A program made the position numbers and the translations under genes. Source: Dissophora ornata (Eukaryota > Mortierellomycota > Mortierellomycetes > Mortierellales > Mortierellaceae). From it: a stretch of 31,649 nucleotides of DNA. Below, piece after piece: positions 9,157 through 19,926 of the stretch; the stretch's first letter is position 1, and every line of letters starts with the position of its first letter. The notes under the pieces were generated by a model that saw only the letters and a program-made list of their open reading frames with translations, did no database searches and was not told the DNA's origin. Location: contig MU616923.1 in the NCBI GenBank assembly GCA_025201705.1, forward strand, positions 1-31,649, given 5' to 3'.

Positions 9157-9362
9157 TATCCGAAAACCCGGATTTGAACCAGGGACCTAGAGATGACAGA
9201 CAAACTACAGTCTCCCGCTCTACCAACTGAGCTATTTTCGGATGAAAATTGATTCTTCAATATTAATATATATCAGTCCTTAACCACCATTCCATAAGTG
9301 CAAGTATCACGTGTTATTGCCCTCATTATGGCCGATCGACCCCGATGGGCCCCAGTAGGGCC
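9157..9362 (-). repeat. Inverted duplicate B: tRNA-Tyr unit with 5' flank
   Basis: Reverse-complement copy of 3609-3814, carrying the tRNA and about 120 bp of its upstream flank. On the upstream side it joins the 3' end of a LINE at GGCCCTACTGGGG, the same breakpoint as in copy A. Confidence 0.8.
9159..9241 (-). tRNA. tRNA-Tyr (GUA) with 10-nt intron, second copy
   Basis: Identical to the tRNA at 3729-3811 in all mature positions. It differs by one base within the 10-nt intron (TTTGTCTGTC instead of TTTGTATGTC). A/B boxes, acceptor stem and a downstream TTTT terminator are intact, so it should be functional. The only change lying in the intron suggests either recent duplication or purifying selection on the mature part. 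Confidence 0.93.
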
Positions 9363-9494
9363 CACTGGGTATATAGCGTTGGTGGATACCTTCATTGCGA
9401 AGGGGGACATTATTCGTAGATTTCTACATAGGATTTTGGCTTTGTTTTCGTCGCGTTATTAAACCAGAGAGACATGTTGTTATTAAAAAAAAAA
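9362..9494 (+). mobile_element. LINE 3' end with poly(A), abutting tRNA-Tyr flank
   Basis: 9371-9464 is the inverted equivalent of 7966-8058 (for example GCGTTGGTGGATACCTTC) with few mismatches, so it is the 3' untranslated end of the same LINE family. It ends GACATGTTGTTATT followed by A10 (9485-9494). Its 5' truncation point joins directly to the duplicated tRNA-Tyr upstream flank. Confidence 0.75.
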
Positions 9495-10523
9495 CTGAAC
9501 AGGAGACAACATCCAGGACTCGGAAGCCGCCAAGTGGAGATCGACACTCGCAATTGTTCGCAATCGTAACACACCAAATGGTGTAGCCACACCGACTGTC
9601 AAAAGCAGGGGCACGGAATGAAGAAGTTGCACGGCATGGTCCCGACGCTATCATCCATGAAGCACTAAAGACCAGACTTGTACCCGGCTGACGAATATCG
9701 AGTGTGCGAGCAAGAACAAGACGACACTCAGGATCTCTGGAGGTGCCCGATGAAGTTGGAAATTCAACAAGAGAATGGAAGAAAGCGGCTGCAAACGTAA
9801 ACAACGTTGACTGGAGGACTTGGAAGAAGGTTAAGGCTTGTGAGGAAGAGGTCAAAAAAGCAAAAGAGAAAGGATGCGACACCTCGGGGCGGAACCCGTC
9901 GACGTACCACGGGGTCGGTGATTACGCAGTTTGGAATTCGCTGAAGGCACAGATAGGTGGAGCCGTTGAAGACAGGGAGAGAGCAACCCCGAGGAGGAAG
10001 GAGAGTTGGATGATTTACCGGACTAGTGGGTGCAAGATATTTGTCACGGGTTGACACCGAAGTCCATGGCAGATTCATAGAAGCATCAATTCAAGAGAAC
10101 AAAGGGGATCGCTACACACATGGTTGACCGTTTTTTTCGTCGAAGCCGTCGAGGAGATTGGTTGAGCAGAATGGGGAAGTCTCATGGAATCACTGCTACG
10201 AACGAACGCAGCAGGGGACAAGCACTGAACGTGCGGGAAATCTACGCGAGCAAGGGACAGCTATCTATGACGAACGAAGTTGGGCGTGATGGAGCAACTA
10301 GGAGGATGCAATTTTTTAATGACTATGGACTGCGGCTAAAATACGACCCTAGAGCGCAACAGGCGCCTGTTCAATGCGACCAGGGTTTATGAAACCACGG
10401 ATATGGCGGCTCCGGCTGCAAGTGCAGCGTTGCTGTCTATTTTAAATAGTGTCTGGAGCATTGCTAGTAAAACCCATGGCCCTGGGGATCCTGGCTTGTC
10501 AAAAAAAAAAAAAAAAAAAAAAA
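9495..10523 (+). mobile_element. Second 5'-truncated LINE, same family, with A23 tail
   Basis: Begins right after the poly(A) of the previous fragment and ends in 23 adenines (10501-10523). The frame from 9495 encodes MKKLHGMVPTL and, after an in-frame stop, RPDLYPADEYRVCE and TQDLWRCPMK. These match KKLHGMLPTM, RRPDLYPD and AHIWRC in the copy at 7947-9099. Beyond this the coding is broken by frameshifts and stops; one open stretch (9704-10054) is rich in Lys and Glu. It is a decayed ORF2 C-terminal region. I could not find a target-site duplication next to the A23 tail. Confidence 0.7.
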
Positions 10524-11282
10524 GGTTAGCAAGCCTTGTGAGCGTCAGATAAGGAGGTCTGGAGTAGTTGAGCTGACATAAAGAGTTGCATCCCTGGTGC
10601 GTTTGCACAGTCAAGCGGAAATGATTTCGCCAGCTCTACCACGACGCCATGGCGAAAAGGGTTAAAATTTTAGCATAGCTGTTTAATGACAGGGTAGGGT
10701 CAACTGTTCACCCTTTTTTTCCTATCGGAAACAATTACGCCATTATTTTGACATGAACGAGCACTTTCAACCCGTCAGTGACAAAGAAATCGGATCAAGC
10801 AGCCAGTGAGTGCGGCGTCTTCGTCTTCAAGTTCAGCCTACAGCATGCCGCTCTATCATTCCATTGAACGTCTACATCGTCCTGAGAGTGATTCTCAATG
10901 GTAGACATCATCCCTTTGTGGTGAGTTTCACTAGAGACAGTTCTTGCCACGACGCGTATCGTCATGAGTGTCTCTGGCATTGCAGAAAAAAGATAGCGCA
11001 ATATTTCGCGAGGGAGCTCGTTCATGGGCCTCTTGCGGTTGGATTGGATCGACGCACAATTACACGGGACTCTGAGGCACTGGTTTCCGCTTCTTGGTAA
11101 TAGTAAAAAAAAGGGAGTACTACCACTAACCCGAGAATTTGTCTTAAAATGAACGGAGCACTGGGGATTCCTTTTTACGGCTTCATCGAAGTCAAGGACC
11201 CTGGCTCCTTATCCTCCTGTAAGTTGGAGGAAGAGATGTAGAGAGAGAGAACAGGAATCTCATGAACCATGAAGCCTAGTTT
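10524..11282. other. No supportable gene; small hairpin at 10625-10657
   Basis: About 760 bp between the LINE poly(A) and the ceramidase relic. Open frames here lack recognisable motifs. A perfect 8-bp stem (TTTCGCCA / TGGCGAAA, 17-nt loop) lies at 10625-10657; its role, if any, is unknown. Confidence 0.35.
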
Positions 11283-11470
11283 GCAAACTCTCGCTGGATC
11301 CAATTCTACCGACTTATTCGATCCTCTACCTCCACAACGGCCCAGATGTCTCGAACCCGACCTATTCCGCTTCGTGGCTTCTGCAGTCTCAATCTGGCTT
11401 GTCGATCATCTGTGAGTTCATCAATGGTGTGGGACTTAAATTGAGTTTTCAGCTATTACCATGATATGCT
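11283..11470 (+). pseudogene. Ceramidase gene fragment (relic)
   Basis: One frame reads VASAVSIWLVDHL and a second frame takes over with CEFINGVGLKLS. The intact ceramidase downstream reads FAVTIWLIDLRLCEFVNGVG. Preceding DNA (CGACTTATTCGATCCT) and following DNA (CTATTACCATGATATG) also resemble the same gene in the same order (CGACTTATACGATCCT; CTATTACCATTATGATG). The copy has small deletions and frameshifts and covers only part of the last exon, so it cannot make a protein. It lies 1.1-1.3 kb upstream of the intact gene, same strand, pointing to an old tandem duplication. Confidence 0.6.
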
Positions 11471-12600
11471 CGGACTGAGAACAGTCGTTTAAAGGAAGGG
11501 AGCGTCGTGCTTGCCCTGATGCTTGACGTGCGTTTAGAGTAGTACAGACACATTGTTTCTGGCATTCTCCTATCTGTGGTTGATGAGGTCCCTCTCAAGA
11601 AGAGGATAATACAATACATATAAGGAAAGGTAATTATCATTCCTGCGCAGTGCTGTCTTATTGCCAAGTACAGTTCAAACAAACCCTCGCGTTCTTGCCT
11701 CGGCAAAAACTTTTCCATTTCCAACTAAGGGCCAGTCGGAATAGCCCAGTCGAATGTTTTGCTTTGCCCAATGCGATCTCTGTTGTCATCTGTACCACCA
11801 GCACAACAGTCAACATATGCAGGGGACGCAAGAAAAGAGGAAAGATGGGTTTTGGTCTTTTTTTTTTTTCACTTGCTCTCCATCCCCTTGGGCATGAGGC
11901 ACACATCAACGACCAAGTCGGTATGCTTCACTTGACGTTGCAAAAAGCAGGCAACAACTCATCTACGGCAATATACAATTCTCCGCTCCGCTCCGCTCTT
12001 CTCTTCTCTTTTTTTTTTTTTTTTTTTTTTTGACTGGGGCCAACATCTATTGCTCATGCCATACTGCTCTTGTGCGCCGAATGAGGTTCTTTCTGTGTTT
12101 TGCTGTTTCTCTCCATTAATACTACTTTTCCGTATCCAGCCATCGGTTAGCATAAAACACGATCTCTTCCCATAGATTTGTAGAAAATAGGATGCAACTG
12201 AAATACCAACCGTCCGTCTTACTGATAGTCTGAAAAGGGGAAGCGACCATATTCAGATGTGGCCTTGCTCCTTTTTTTACCGCTTCTTTCACGATGGCAT
12301 TAGGGTCTGCGCGGAATTACGGAACGTTGCAGGGTAACTCAGAAGTAACACTGTCGTTGACATAATTGCATTGAGGAACAAAAACACCTCGCTACCATAA
12401 AAGGGCTTCACAGATCGGTCTTGTGTCCTCTCCCCCGTCATTGCTCTACACTCACCTTGCTTTCCTTCGTCTCTCGTTTCCCCAGTCCCACTCCCCCGCC
12501 TTTCTCCACTTTCGACCCCTTACTTTATTCATCGCCCGCATACAAGACACACATGCCTTCATACTATCTCAGCAATAGCCACATATAAATAGTCTTCGAC
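11471..12600. other. Intergenic / promoter region upstream of ceramidase
   Basis: Contains a 23-nt T tract (12009-12031) preceded by short GCTCC repeats (11983-12000); on the minus strand this could be another retroelement poly(A) tail, but I see no coding match. TATA-like motifs lie near 12397 (CATAAAAG) and 12583 (TATAAATA). The latter is only 10-18 nt from the ATG and is probably coincidental. A CT-rich leader precedes the gene. Confidence 0.4.
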
Positions 12601-13769
12601 ATGGCGCCAGTAGTTGCTGCGGGGGGGTCTTCGGCCTTTGACAAACTCGGATATTGGTCTCCGAACACAGCGTCTGTGGACTGGTGTGAGAACAACTACG
12701 TTGTTTCCTTTTACATTGCAGAGTACGTTCATTCTTTAGGACGACAAAGAGACGGCGCCCTCCCCCAATCATTGTCGCAGAATACTCATTACCAGCGTTT
12801 GTCTTCTTTGGATGTTGTGGCTGTTAGGTTTTGGAATACCGTTTCCAACATCGCCTGTTTTATTGCGGCTGCTTTGGGCATTTACTTCTTCCCGGGCAAT
12901 GAGCGCCGATTCACGTTACTGTTTACGACGTGTGGGTTTGTGGGTCTAGGATCAGTGCTCTTCCATGGCACCCTGCGTCACAAAATGCAGCTCCTAGGTA
13001 AGTGTGAGAACCGGATAGCTCGTCGTCCTATGCTTCTACGCAGTTAACCGTCTGTGCATGCCCGTGTCGTCTTTAAACACCTGCTTTGTATCTTGTAGAC
13101 GAGCTCCCTATGCTTTATTCTGCTACTATCATTCTATTCATCCTGGTTGAAGCGAAGCACGGTCCACAGGGCAAATGGTTCCCTATTTTGCTCACAGCCT
13201 GGATCGGTAAGACGTCCGCGGATTTTTTTATAGTCAATGATATTGGATCTTTGGTTTGTGAACCTCATTCTATCCTTTCAATCCTATCCCAATTTCAAGC
13301 AACAACAACCTTTATCTTCTCTACAACCAGGGACCAACTCCAATTTTACACTTTCCAGTCGACTTATACGATCCTTCAATTTGGTATGATCTACTTCCTG
13401 CGAGTCCTTCATGTTCAGCAACGCGCCATCCGTGGCGTCAACCCCGATATCTCGACCTTGATCCGCCGTGCTTTCGGCCTTGCCTTCTTTGCAGTCACCA
13501 TCTGGTTGATCGACCTGAGACTCTGTGAATTTGTGAACGGGGTTGGTGCAAGATCAGTACTGAAGTGGAACCCACAATTGCATGCGTGGTGGCACGTCTT
13601 CTCGGCCTGTGCACTCTACCATGCAACGATGATGGTGATCTATTACCATTATGATGTGCAAGGGCGACGACCCTATGTTGGTTGGTGGAGGGGTTGCATC
13701 CCTGTGATCCGACTGTTTGGTCAACTTCCACAACATCCAAAGAGTAAACTTCTACAATGCTGTTATTGA
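12601..13769 (+). CDS. YPC1: Alkaline ceramidase (Ypc1/Ydc1/ACER3 family), four exons
   Basis: Integral ER/Golgi membrane hydrolase that cleaves (phyto)ceramide to sphingoid base and fatty acid. Exons are 12601-12722, 12828-12997, 13099-13206 and 13300-13769, giving 289 residues with seven expected membrane segments. The calcium site of ACER3 (D19, W20, E22, N24, E33) is matched by D27, W28, E30, N32 and E41. The zinc and catalytic residues (S77, H81, D92, H217, H221) are matched by S83, H87, D98, H228 and H232, in GSVLFHGTL, DELPM and HAWWHV. The acceptor of exon 4 (AAG at 13297-13299) is the one giving the right phase; a nearby CAG at 13330 would break the frame. The gene is convergent with SUR2, whose product makes its likely substrate. 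Preference for phytoceramide over dihydroceramide cannot be told from sequence. Confidence 0.93.
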
Positions 13770-14121
13770 TACTAAAATAAACTGATGAAGGAAGTGAACC
13801 GGATGGGGGTTTTTATTATTCTTTTTATTAATACGTATCAAGTAATGATTAGCATTAGAGTGACATTAGGAACTTATGGAGGTATGTAAAGGGTCCACTG
13901 GGATTATGAGGGTTTGTGTGAATGCTGGAATAAAGGAAATATACAGCTCGCGTGCAGAGAATTCTTTGCCGGCTGAGGGATATAAGAAAAAAAAAAAAAA
14001 GGGGGAGCTTTTTTGTACAGACAGAATATTACAAAATTATAGACAGCAGCGAAGTAAGACAGGGGATAAGCTGGGTAACAAAGTAGGTGAGTAGAAGACG
14101 CTGTGTTTGTAAGTGCTTTTC
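13770..14121. other. Short convergent 3' intergenic region
   Basis: About 350 bp between the stop codons of ceramidase and SUR2. It contains an AATAAA motif just after the ceramidase stop (near 13774) and A-rich tracts (13987-14000). No gene is seen. Confidence 0.5.
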
Positions 14122-16427
14122 TTAAAGAGCCTTGCCTTGCCCCTTGCCAGAGACAAAACCGTTGTCTACCCGGACACGAGTTGACAAGAGCTCGCGGAAG
14201 CCAGGAATCTCCACAGAGCTGGAGCCAAGATGGCCCTGACTCGCGTTTGTTGATCCGCCGCCGGTCGTGTTGCCGTCAAAGCTCACCGCCGAAGGTCGTC
14301 GGACTGGAGATCTCTTCTCCTCGTCAGCTTCCTCGTGACTATCGTTGCCGCTGTTGTTTCCACTACTATGAACATCATCGTCTTTGTTGTAAACCGAGGC
14401 AGACTTGACACTTGGTCCAACAGCCACAGGGGCTGAAGACTTGGCGGCGGCAGCAAGACGGGTAGCCTTGCGTTCTTCCTTCATCTTGATGATCTGGTTC
14501 GCCTCCTCGCGCGACATGTGGGTGCCCAAAACATGATCCCAAATGGTACCGAAGGGCTGAGAGAAGTTGCTCTTGATGCCAAAGTTCTGATGATGGATGT
14601 CATGACTAAAGGGTAGGTCCAAGTCAAAGATGGTATCACGGTTAATAACTTTTGATCAGGATCTTTCTGCCAAGAAATAATTAAACATGAGGGTACACTT
14701 ACTAGTCTGCATTGTTCCAGAACAGACGCTGCAAGGGGTTGAAAGGCAAATTGTATCCGCAGTGGTCATCAACGGTCTTCAGGGTTGAGAAGGAAAAGAA
14801 GGCGAGAGCACCACGGTTGCCCATACCGCTGATCAAAAATGCCAAGCTAGCGCCGACGCTGTCCATCAGGAAGCCCTCAAAAGGGTGATTGTAGAGTGCA
14901 CCAAAGGAGTAGGTCACATAGAGACGATGGTGACGTGAGTGGAAGTGCTTGTAGAGATATGGCACGTTGTGGAAAAGGCGGTGGAGGAAGTACTGCCACG
15001 TGTCGAGGAAGGCCATCGCGACAAAGAAGCGAGCGAGGGACTCGACATAGAAATAACCCACATTCGCCAGGGTGGCGATGGTTGCTGGGGATACAGTTGA
15101 CTGAAGACCCGCGAGGGAAAGGGCGGAGGCGATCCACATCTGGTACTTGGCCAAACTGAGTTCATCATCAAAGATCATCTCGGAATCATCAGCAACTACC
15201 ACGATAAAGCCAAGTGCAGTCTAGCAAGGATAAAGTAATAGAAGAATGCCCTTGGGTTAGCATTTGTCTCCAGCCAAGTTGAAAATTTGTGCATACAAGC
15301 AATGTGACCCACTCCGCGCCGTCCAATTTCCAAGATGAACCCCATCTTTCCCGCCATATCCCACATTTGCATCAAAAGCACAAACAAAAAAGTACTACTG
15401 CTCCTCATCTCATTCATGCGCTATCATAAGTAGCTTAGAAATAGGAACAAAAAACAGTTGCAAGGCTCTGCAGAAATGACCGAATAAAGAACAGGCGGCT
15501 CTCGTATTTTTTCAAGTGCAGAAACTACGGCGCAGCGTGAGTGATGCATGAGGCAACGGTGGCTTAACGAGTTGAGCATCGCTTGGCGTTGTGGTGTCTG
15601 CGGAGACGGGAGATTGAATGTCACCGTGGTGCCCGCGAAGGTTTCCGCCCAGTCCCTGTGCCTGGACCTGTAGTCTGTCCAAACAACTGTGTCATTGTGC
15701 CCCTGCTCCTAGTTCGAGCGACCCCATATATTTTTATGTGTTGTGTGCTGTTGTATCCTGAACCATATAACGTACCATCGTACCAACGTCCTGCAAACAG
15801 GGAAGTCGACAGCCCACAAACCACCAACAGTCGAATTCTCAAAGAACGGGAAATCAACCCCGTCCGAAACCGACCAGAAGTATCACTTTTTTGAGCCGCG
15901 AATTGAAGCACAAGAATGCTGCGCTTTTTTTTCTGTTTGCCCGCCACATCGACCCAAGTCTTATCTTCGCTGTGATACGCTGTGCATTGGTGTCTTTTCT
16001 TCAGGCGAGAGTGTGATACCCCCTCATGCAACAACCGCCATTCCTCACACAGACCCCAAAAACAAAAATAAATCACAGACAACGGTCCTTGTCCGGTCCC
16101 GCTCACTCTGATGCCCTTTTCTTCCATGTAATGATGGATCCTCTCTGTTCAACTGTCGCGTCTCTGTGTTTGCGGATGTGCGCATGTGTTCTTTACCTGC
16201 AAAGCCTGCTGGACAATGACCGCCTTGATGACATCGGGCAGGGAGACCCTATTGCGGGTCTCCTCTTCCTTGTCGTGGATGCGGTACTTTTCCAGCCACG
16301 GGAACTCTTGAACGGAGATCCAGTGAAAGAACAGAGAGTAGACCCAGTAGACAATCACAGGGAGCAGCAGCGCCAGTGACTGGTCGGATATGAAGGAGAG
16401 CAACGGGGCTTGAACCGTGGGCGCCAT
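14122..16427 (-). CDS. SUR2: Sphinganine C4-hydroxylase (Sur2-type), three exons
   Basis: Di-iron membrane hydroxylase of the fatty acid hydroxylase/sterol desaturase superfamily that converts sphinganine or dihydroceramide to the phyto form in the ER. Exons on the minus strand are 16427-16197, 15220-14703 and 14605-14122, giving 410 residues. The N-terminus has a membrane segment and then EKYRIHDKEE, as in yeast Sur2 (EKYRIHPSEE). The three histidine boxes are HRLFH (157-161), HSRHH (171-175) and HDIHH (251-255). TVDDHCGYNLP and FGIKSNFSQPFGT are close to yeast. It is longer than yeast Sur2 (349 residues) because of a Ser/Asn/Gly-rich, probably disordered tail of about 120 residues. Intron 1 is 976 nt, far longer than others here. 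The splice codon TA/T restores the Tyr before HDIHH. Confidence 0.95.
15221..16196 (-). other. Unusually long first intron of SUR2
   Basis: Donor GTAAAG at 16196 and acceptor CTAG at 15221. Other introns in the window are about 90-300 nt. I see no gene inside it; open frames on both strands lack motifs. Confidence 0.6.
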
Positions 16428-19400
16428 CGTAGCGGGGAAGGGAAGAGAGGAAAAGAGGGGATCAAAGGTAAGGTGTCCTGTAGACAGTAGCTGGTTTTGT
16501 CCTTATGTGCAGCTGTAGGGGAGAGGGGCCGGGTGGTCGGTGCTTTTCGTGTCCAGAAAGAGTGTTCAAAAAGAGGAAAAGATATGAGAAGCGAGAGCAG
16601 GAATGTTGGTAGAAATCGAGTGAAAGATAGAGTAAACGCGAGAGAAAGAGCTACAAGGGATAGTTGTGGGAATTGTAATGAGCTGACGACGAATGAATGA
16701 ACGTGTAATGGGATGAGAGGACGAGTGTGAGGTAGAGGAGGAGAAAGCAAGAAAAGGATAACAAGAAAAAAACAGGAATGCGCTCTGGGCTTGGGTGGTG
16801 TTTTATATGAAAAACAAACATGAGGAGTGAACCGGTTTGAAATCACATTTGTCCTCTGCGCAAATATTATTCATCCGTCGCCATCCTCCAAAGCGGATTT
16901 TTATTTTACTTCGAGCGGAGAAAAACAAAGTGAGTGTTCAGCGATAACCTACTTGCCTACTTCCATGTCTGGCGACGCTACCCGTGTGGCCACAATTCTC
17001 CCTATCGTCCTTGCCATTCCTCTCTTCACCCATGCCCACCAAGCTAAGTATCCTAGTCGCCCCATATGCCGTGTCTTGATAGCAAGACCGTTGCATGAGT
17101 TCCGACTGTAATAAAGACATGCCTGAATGCATACTATTATCCTGGGCATTTGGATTATAAAGTGAGGTGGCTTCCGCTCTCTGCAGGTCGGGTCGTCACA
17201 GTCATCATCATATGTCTACTCCGCTTAAACCTGGTTCTTTGCTTCAAATCTGAAAGCACCCACGAATATCTCCACGTCCCATGTCCCCTGTGTCCTTCAT
17301 TCCTGGCAGGCGGGCTTTTGTTTCTTGGGCGGAATATCAACGTCCTGTCTGCGGGACGCTCTTATTACTGTATTGAGTCCTGCGCATTTGTCTCCAAGAC
17401 TTCCTCGTGTATACTATAAACTATTCTTCTTCTTTGCTTGATCTGTGGACAATGTGAGAAGCAAGAAACGGACAGATAGAGTAAGGGTTCGTTTCAATCG
17501 CATTTTTCCTGAACCCGTCCTTGACACGGGTAAGTGAGGGCTAAGAAAGGCTGAAAAACAAAGCAGAAAAACAAAATAAAAATAAGAGCATTACAAATGT
17601 GCTGGTTTTGAAAAACTGTCCTCCTCTTGCTTTCCATCATCATCATCATCATCATCATCATCGCGCTTCTGGTTGTTCAACTGTCCACAGGGGCCGGTCA
17701 TTGCTCGTAAAAGTCACCACCATCAAGCAATGGATGCAGCACTTGGTTTATATGCATGGTTGAGCGTTGTTTTAGGCGTCCTGAATCTGTTGCTCCTGAA
17801 GTCATGTCTCCTCTCTGTCCATGTTGAATTTGTCGTTGGATGCTGCTTAGATCCACGTGCCCCTCGTTATCATTGGTTGTCCATATAATTGTTGACAACA
17901 ACCTGCAGAGAACGGTATCAAGCATTCCTCAGAAGAGCAAATGAGACAGGTAATAATATAAGGCGGTTCAAAATTTGCGGTAGAGAAGCAAGGGGAGAGA
18001 GATCCACCAAAAGCTCCATTGTCCCAACGTAGGGGTCAGGAAGAAAAGCGCAGGCAATTGTTGTGATAGACTTTCTTTTTGTTGTTACTTTTGCAAGAAA
18101 ACACAACAATAAACATCCAACGGTACTTTGCGCAAAATTAAATACAATAAAACCCATTACGCAATAGCAACCAACAGCATCAACAAGACGGTTCTAAAGT
18201 CGTTTGAAGGTGGGGAATGGTTCAAGGACTGGTTGCACAACGTGGCAAAACGACGAGTTCGTCTATTAAGACCAGTGGAAAAAAAGACGCAAGCAAGAAA
18301 AAGTACATGCACAGTATGCATTGAGTTGGGGACCGGGTTGGACCTGTTTGGACCTGACAGCATGGACGGAGATCTGTGTAGCTTGTGCGCAGTTAAAGTT
18401 CGATTCAATTGTTTACAATAACACACAGTGCAATACATGGATGCAGCCCAGTCAGCAGCCGTAGGATTTGAGATGGTCAATTTGTGCTGGCAACGTGCGT
18501 AGTCAGGTTTGCAGTGCTCTATTTTTTTGTTGTTATTTTTTGAGAGCCAAGGAAGTGACGAGGGGACCGGGAATGGATTTATCCATGTGAACAAAAACAG
18601 GGTTCCGGATGTACAGACATGTAAACCTTTTATTCTAATCGTTGCGGCTCGAGGAAGACGTTTGCGATTTGTGTATCGTTTCGATGGCCATGACATTGTT
18701 GTGGATAGTGAGAAGCTGTTACGCACCCAGGTACGGTAATGCCCTAGAAACAAGATTGGCGCAATTACCAGGGACGGTTTTAGACATTTTAGACATTACA
18801 TATCTGATCCGAATAAGGATGTGTCGCTTTTTATATTTGTTTGGCTGCGCTATCTCTCCCTATGGTCATCGCAGACAGAGCGATGCCTGTTGACAGATTG
18901 AACAGGTCTTGCGAGGGTATTATTAGCAACGGTAATCAATGGCATCTCCATGTGTCCAAACTGACAAGTTGTCAAATTCTTCCTTATTGAGCTCACGATC
19001 GATCCTGCTGGGTCCGCCCAATTATCCTCTCTAATTTCAGTAGGAGTAACTAAATAAATGTTTTTGTCTCCACGTTTGTTGGGACGTTCTTTTTTAGGCG
19101 CAAGGCTGTTGTCGTTTGATGGAGAAGCCGTTGTTAGACTACAAGATATGTTGGTTATTACTCATTGCTCACATGCCAGCCGTAATGCATACGCTCGTTT
19201 TCTGGCAGAATGGTTCATGCGCGGATCATGAACTCAATAATTTAGTATTCTACCGCACCTGTGTACACCACAAGAGGTTGCTTTAGTCACTCTTTCTTCC
19301 GAAGGACGTTGACTGTACAGTAGACTATTTGGATTTGGGCGAAATTGCGTGGAACCCAGGTCAGCAGCGTCTATTTAAGCGATGCCGTAAATAAAAACGA

Positions 19401-19926
19401 GATCCGTATTTTTTTTTTTTGAGATTACCCTCTTTGGTTCCTCCTCTCCACGAAACTGCCTCTGAAAAAAAAGGGCTGCCAAGATGGGGCTAAGCTAGGG
19501 TGCGACTAAGCTGGGTGCGACCTTGTTCTCAACGTCCCGTAGGCCCGGTTGCATTTGAAAGCGCGACGAAGCCGCACCGATATGGCAACCCGAGAAGACA
19601 GGGCAATACGGAGCCCCGGCATCTGTCGGGCGAAGCAGGTTCGACTGAGTCCATGTCCACGTGATATATGTCATGTGACCTCTTGAGACGGCTTCTGGCA
19701 CGTTCGAGCGCGTCCCAGAGCATTGAAGGACGAATAGGTTCCGTTTCCATGACAGTGCATGACATGGGAACAACGCTATAAAAAACTCGCATCTTCTGTG
19801 CTCTGAACGAATCTCCCTCTCCTCATCCCTTCGCCTTCCTTTTCCCCTTACATCACCCTCACACCCACGCAGTCACTCACCCACTTACTCACCCCAACTT
19901 TCACACACTATCGATTTTTTTCTTTT

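Noticed and set aside
9157..9494. Idea that tRNA-Tyr plus LINE 3' end is a SINE (tRNA head, LINE tail)
   Set aside because: The tRNA is in opposite orientation to the LINE tail, and its mature sequence and introns are intact. A SINE head would point the same way as the tail.
12009..12031. T23 tract as the tail of another minus-strand LINE
   Set aside because: No coding or 3'-end similarity to the LINE family was seen next to it, and no target-site duplication.
15621..16127. 168-codon minus-strand frame inside the SUR2 intron
   Set aside because: The two SUR2 exons join in phase across it and give the conserved Sur2 sequence. The frame itself has no motif.
18157..18753. 198-codon minus-strand open frame in the 3.5-kb gene-poor region
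   Set aside because: No domain, low-complexity Ser/Arg/Thr mixture, no supporting splice or promoter context. It overlaps other equally long random frames.
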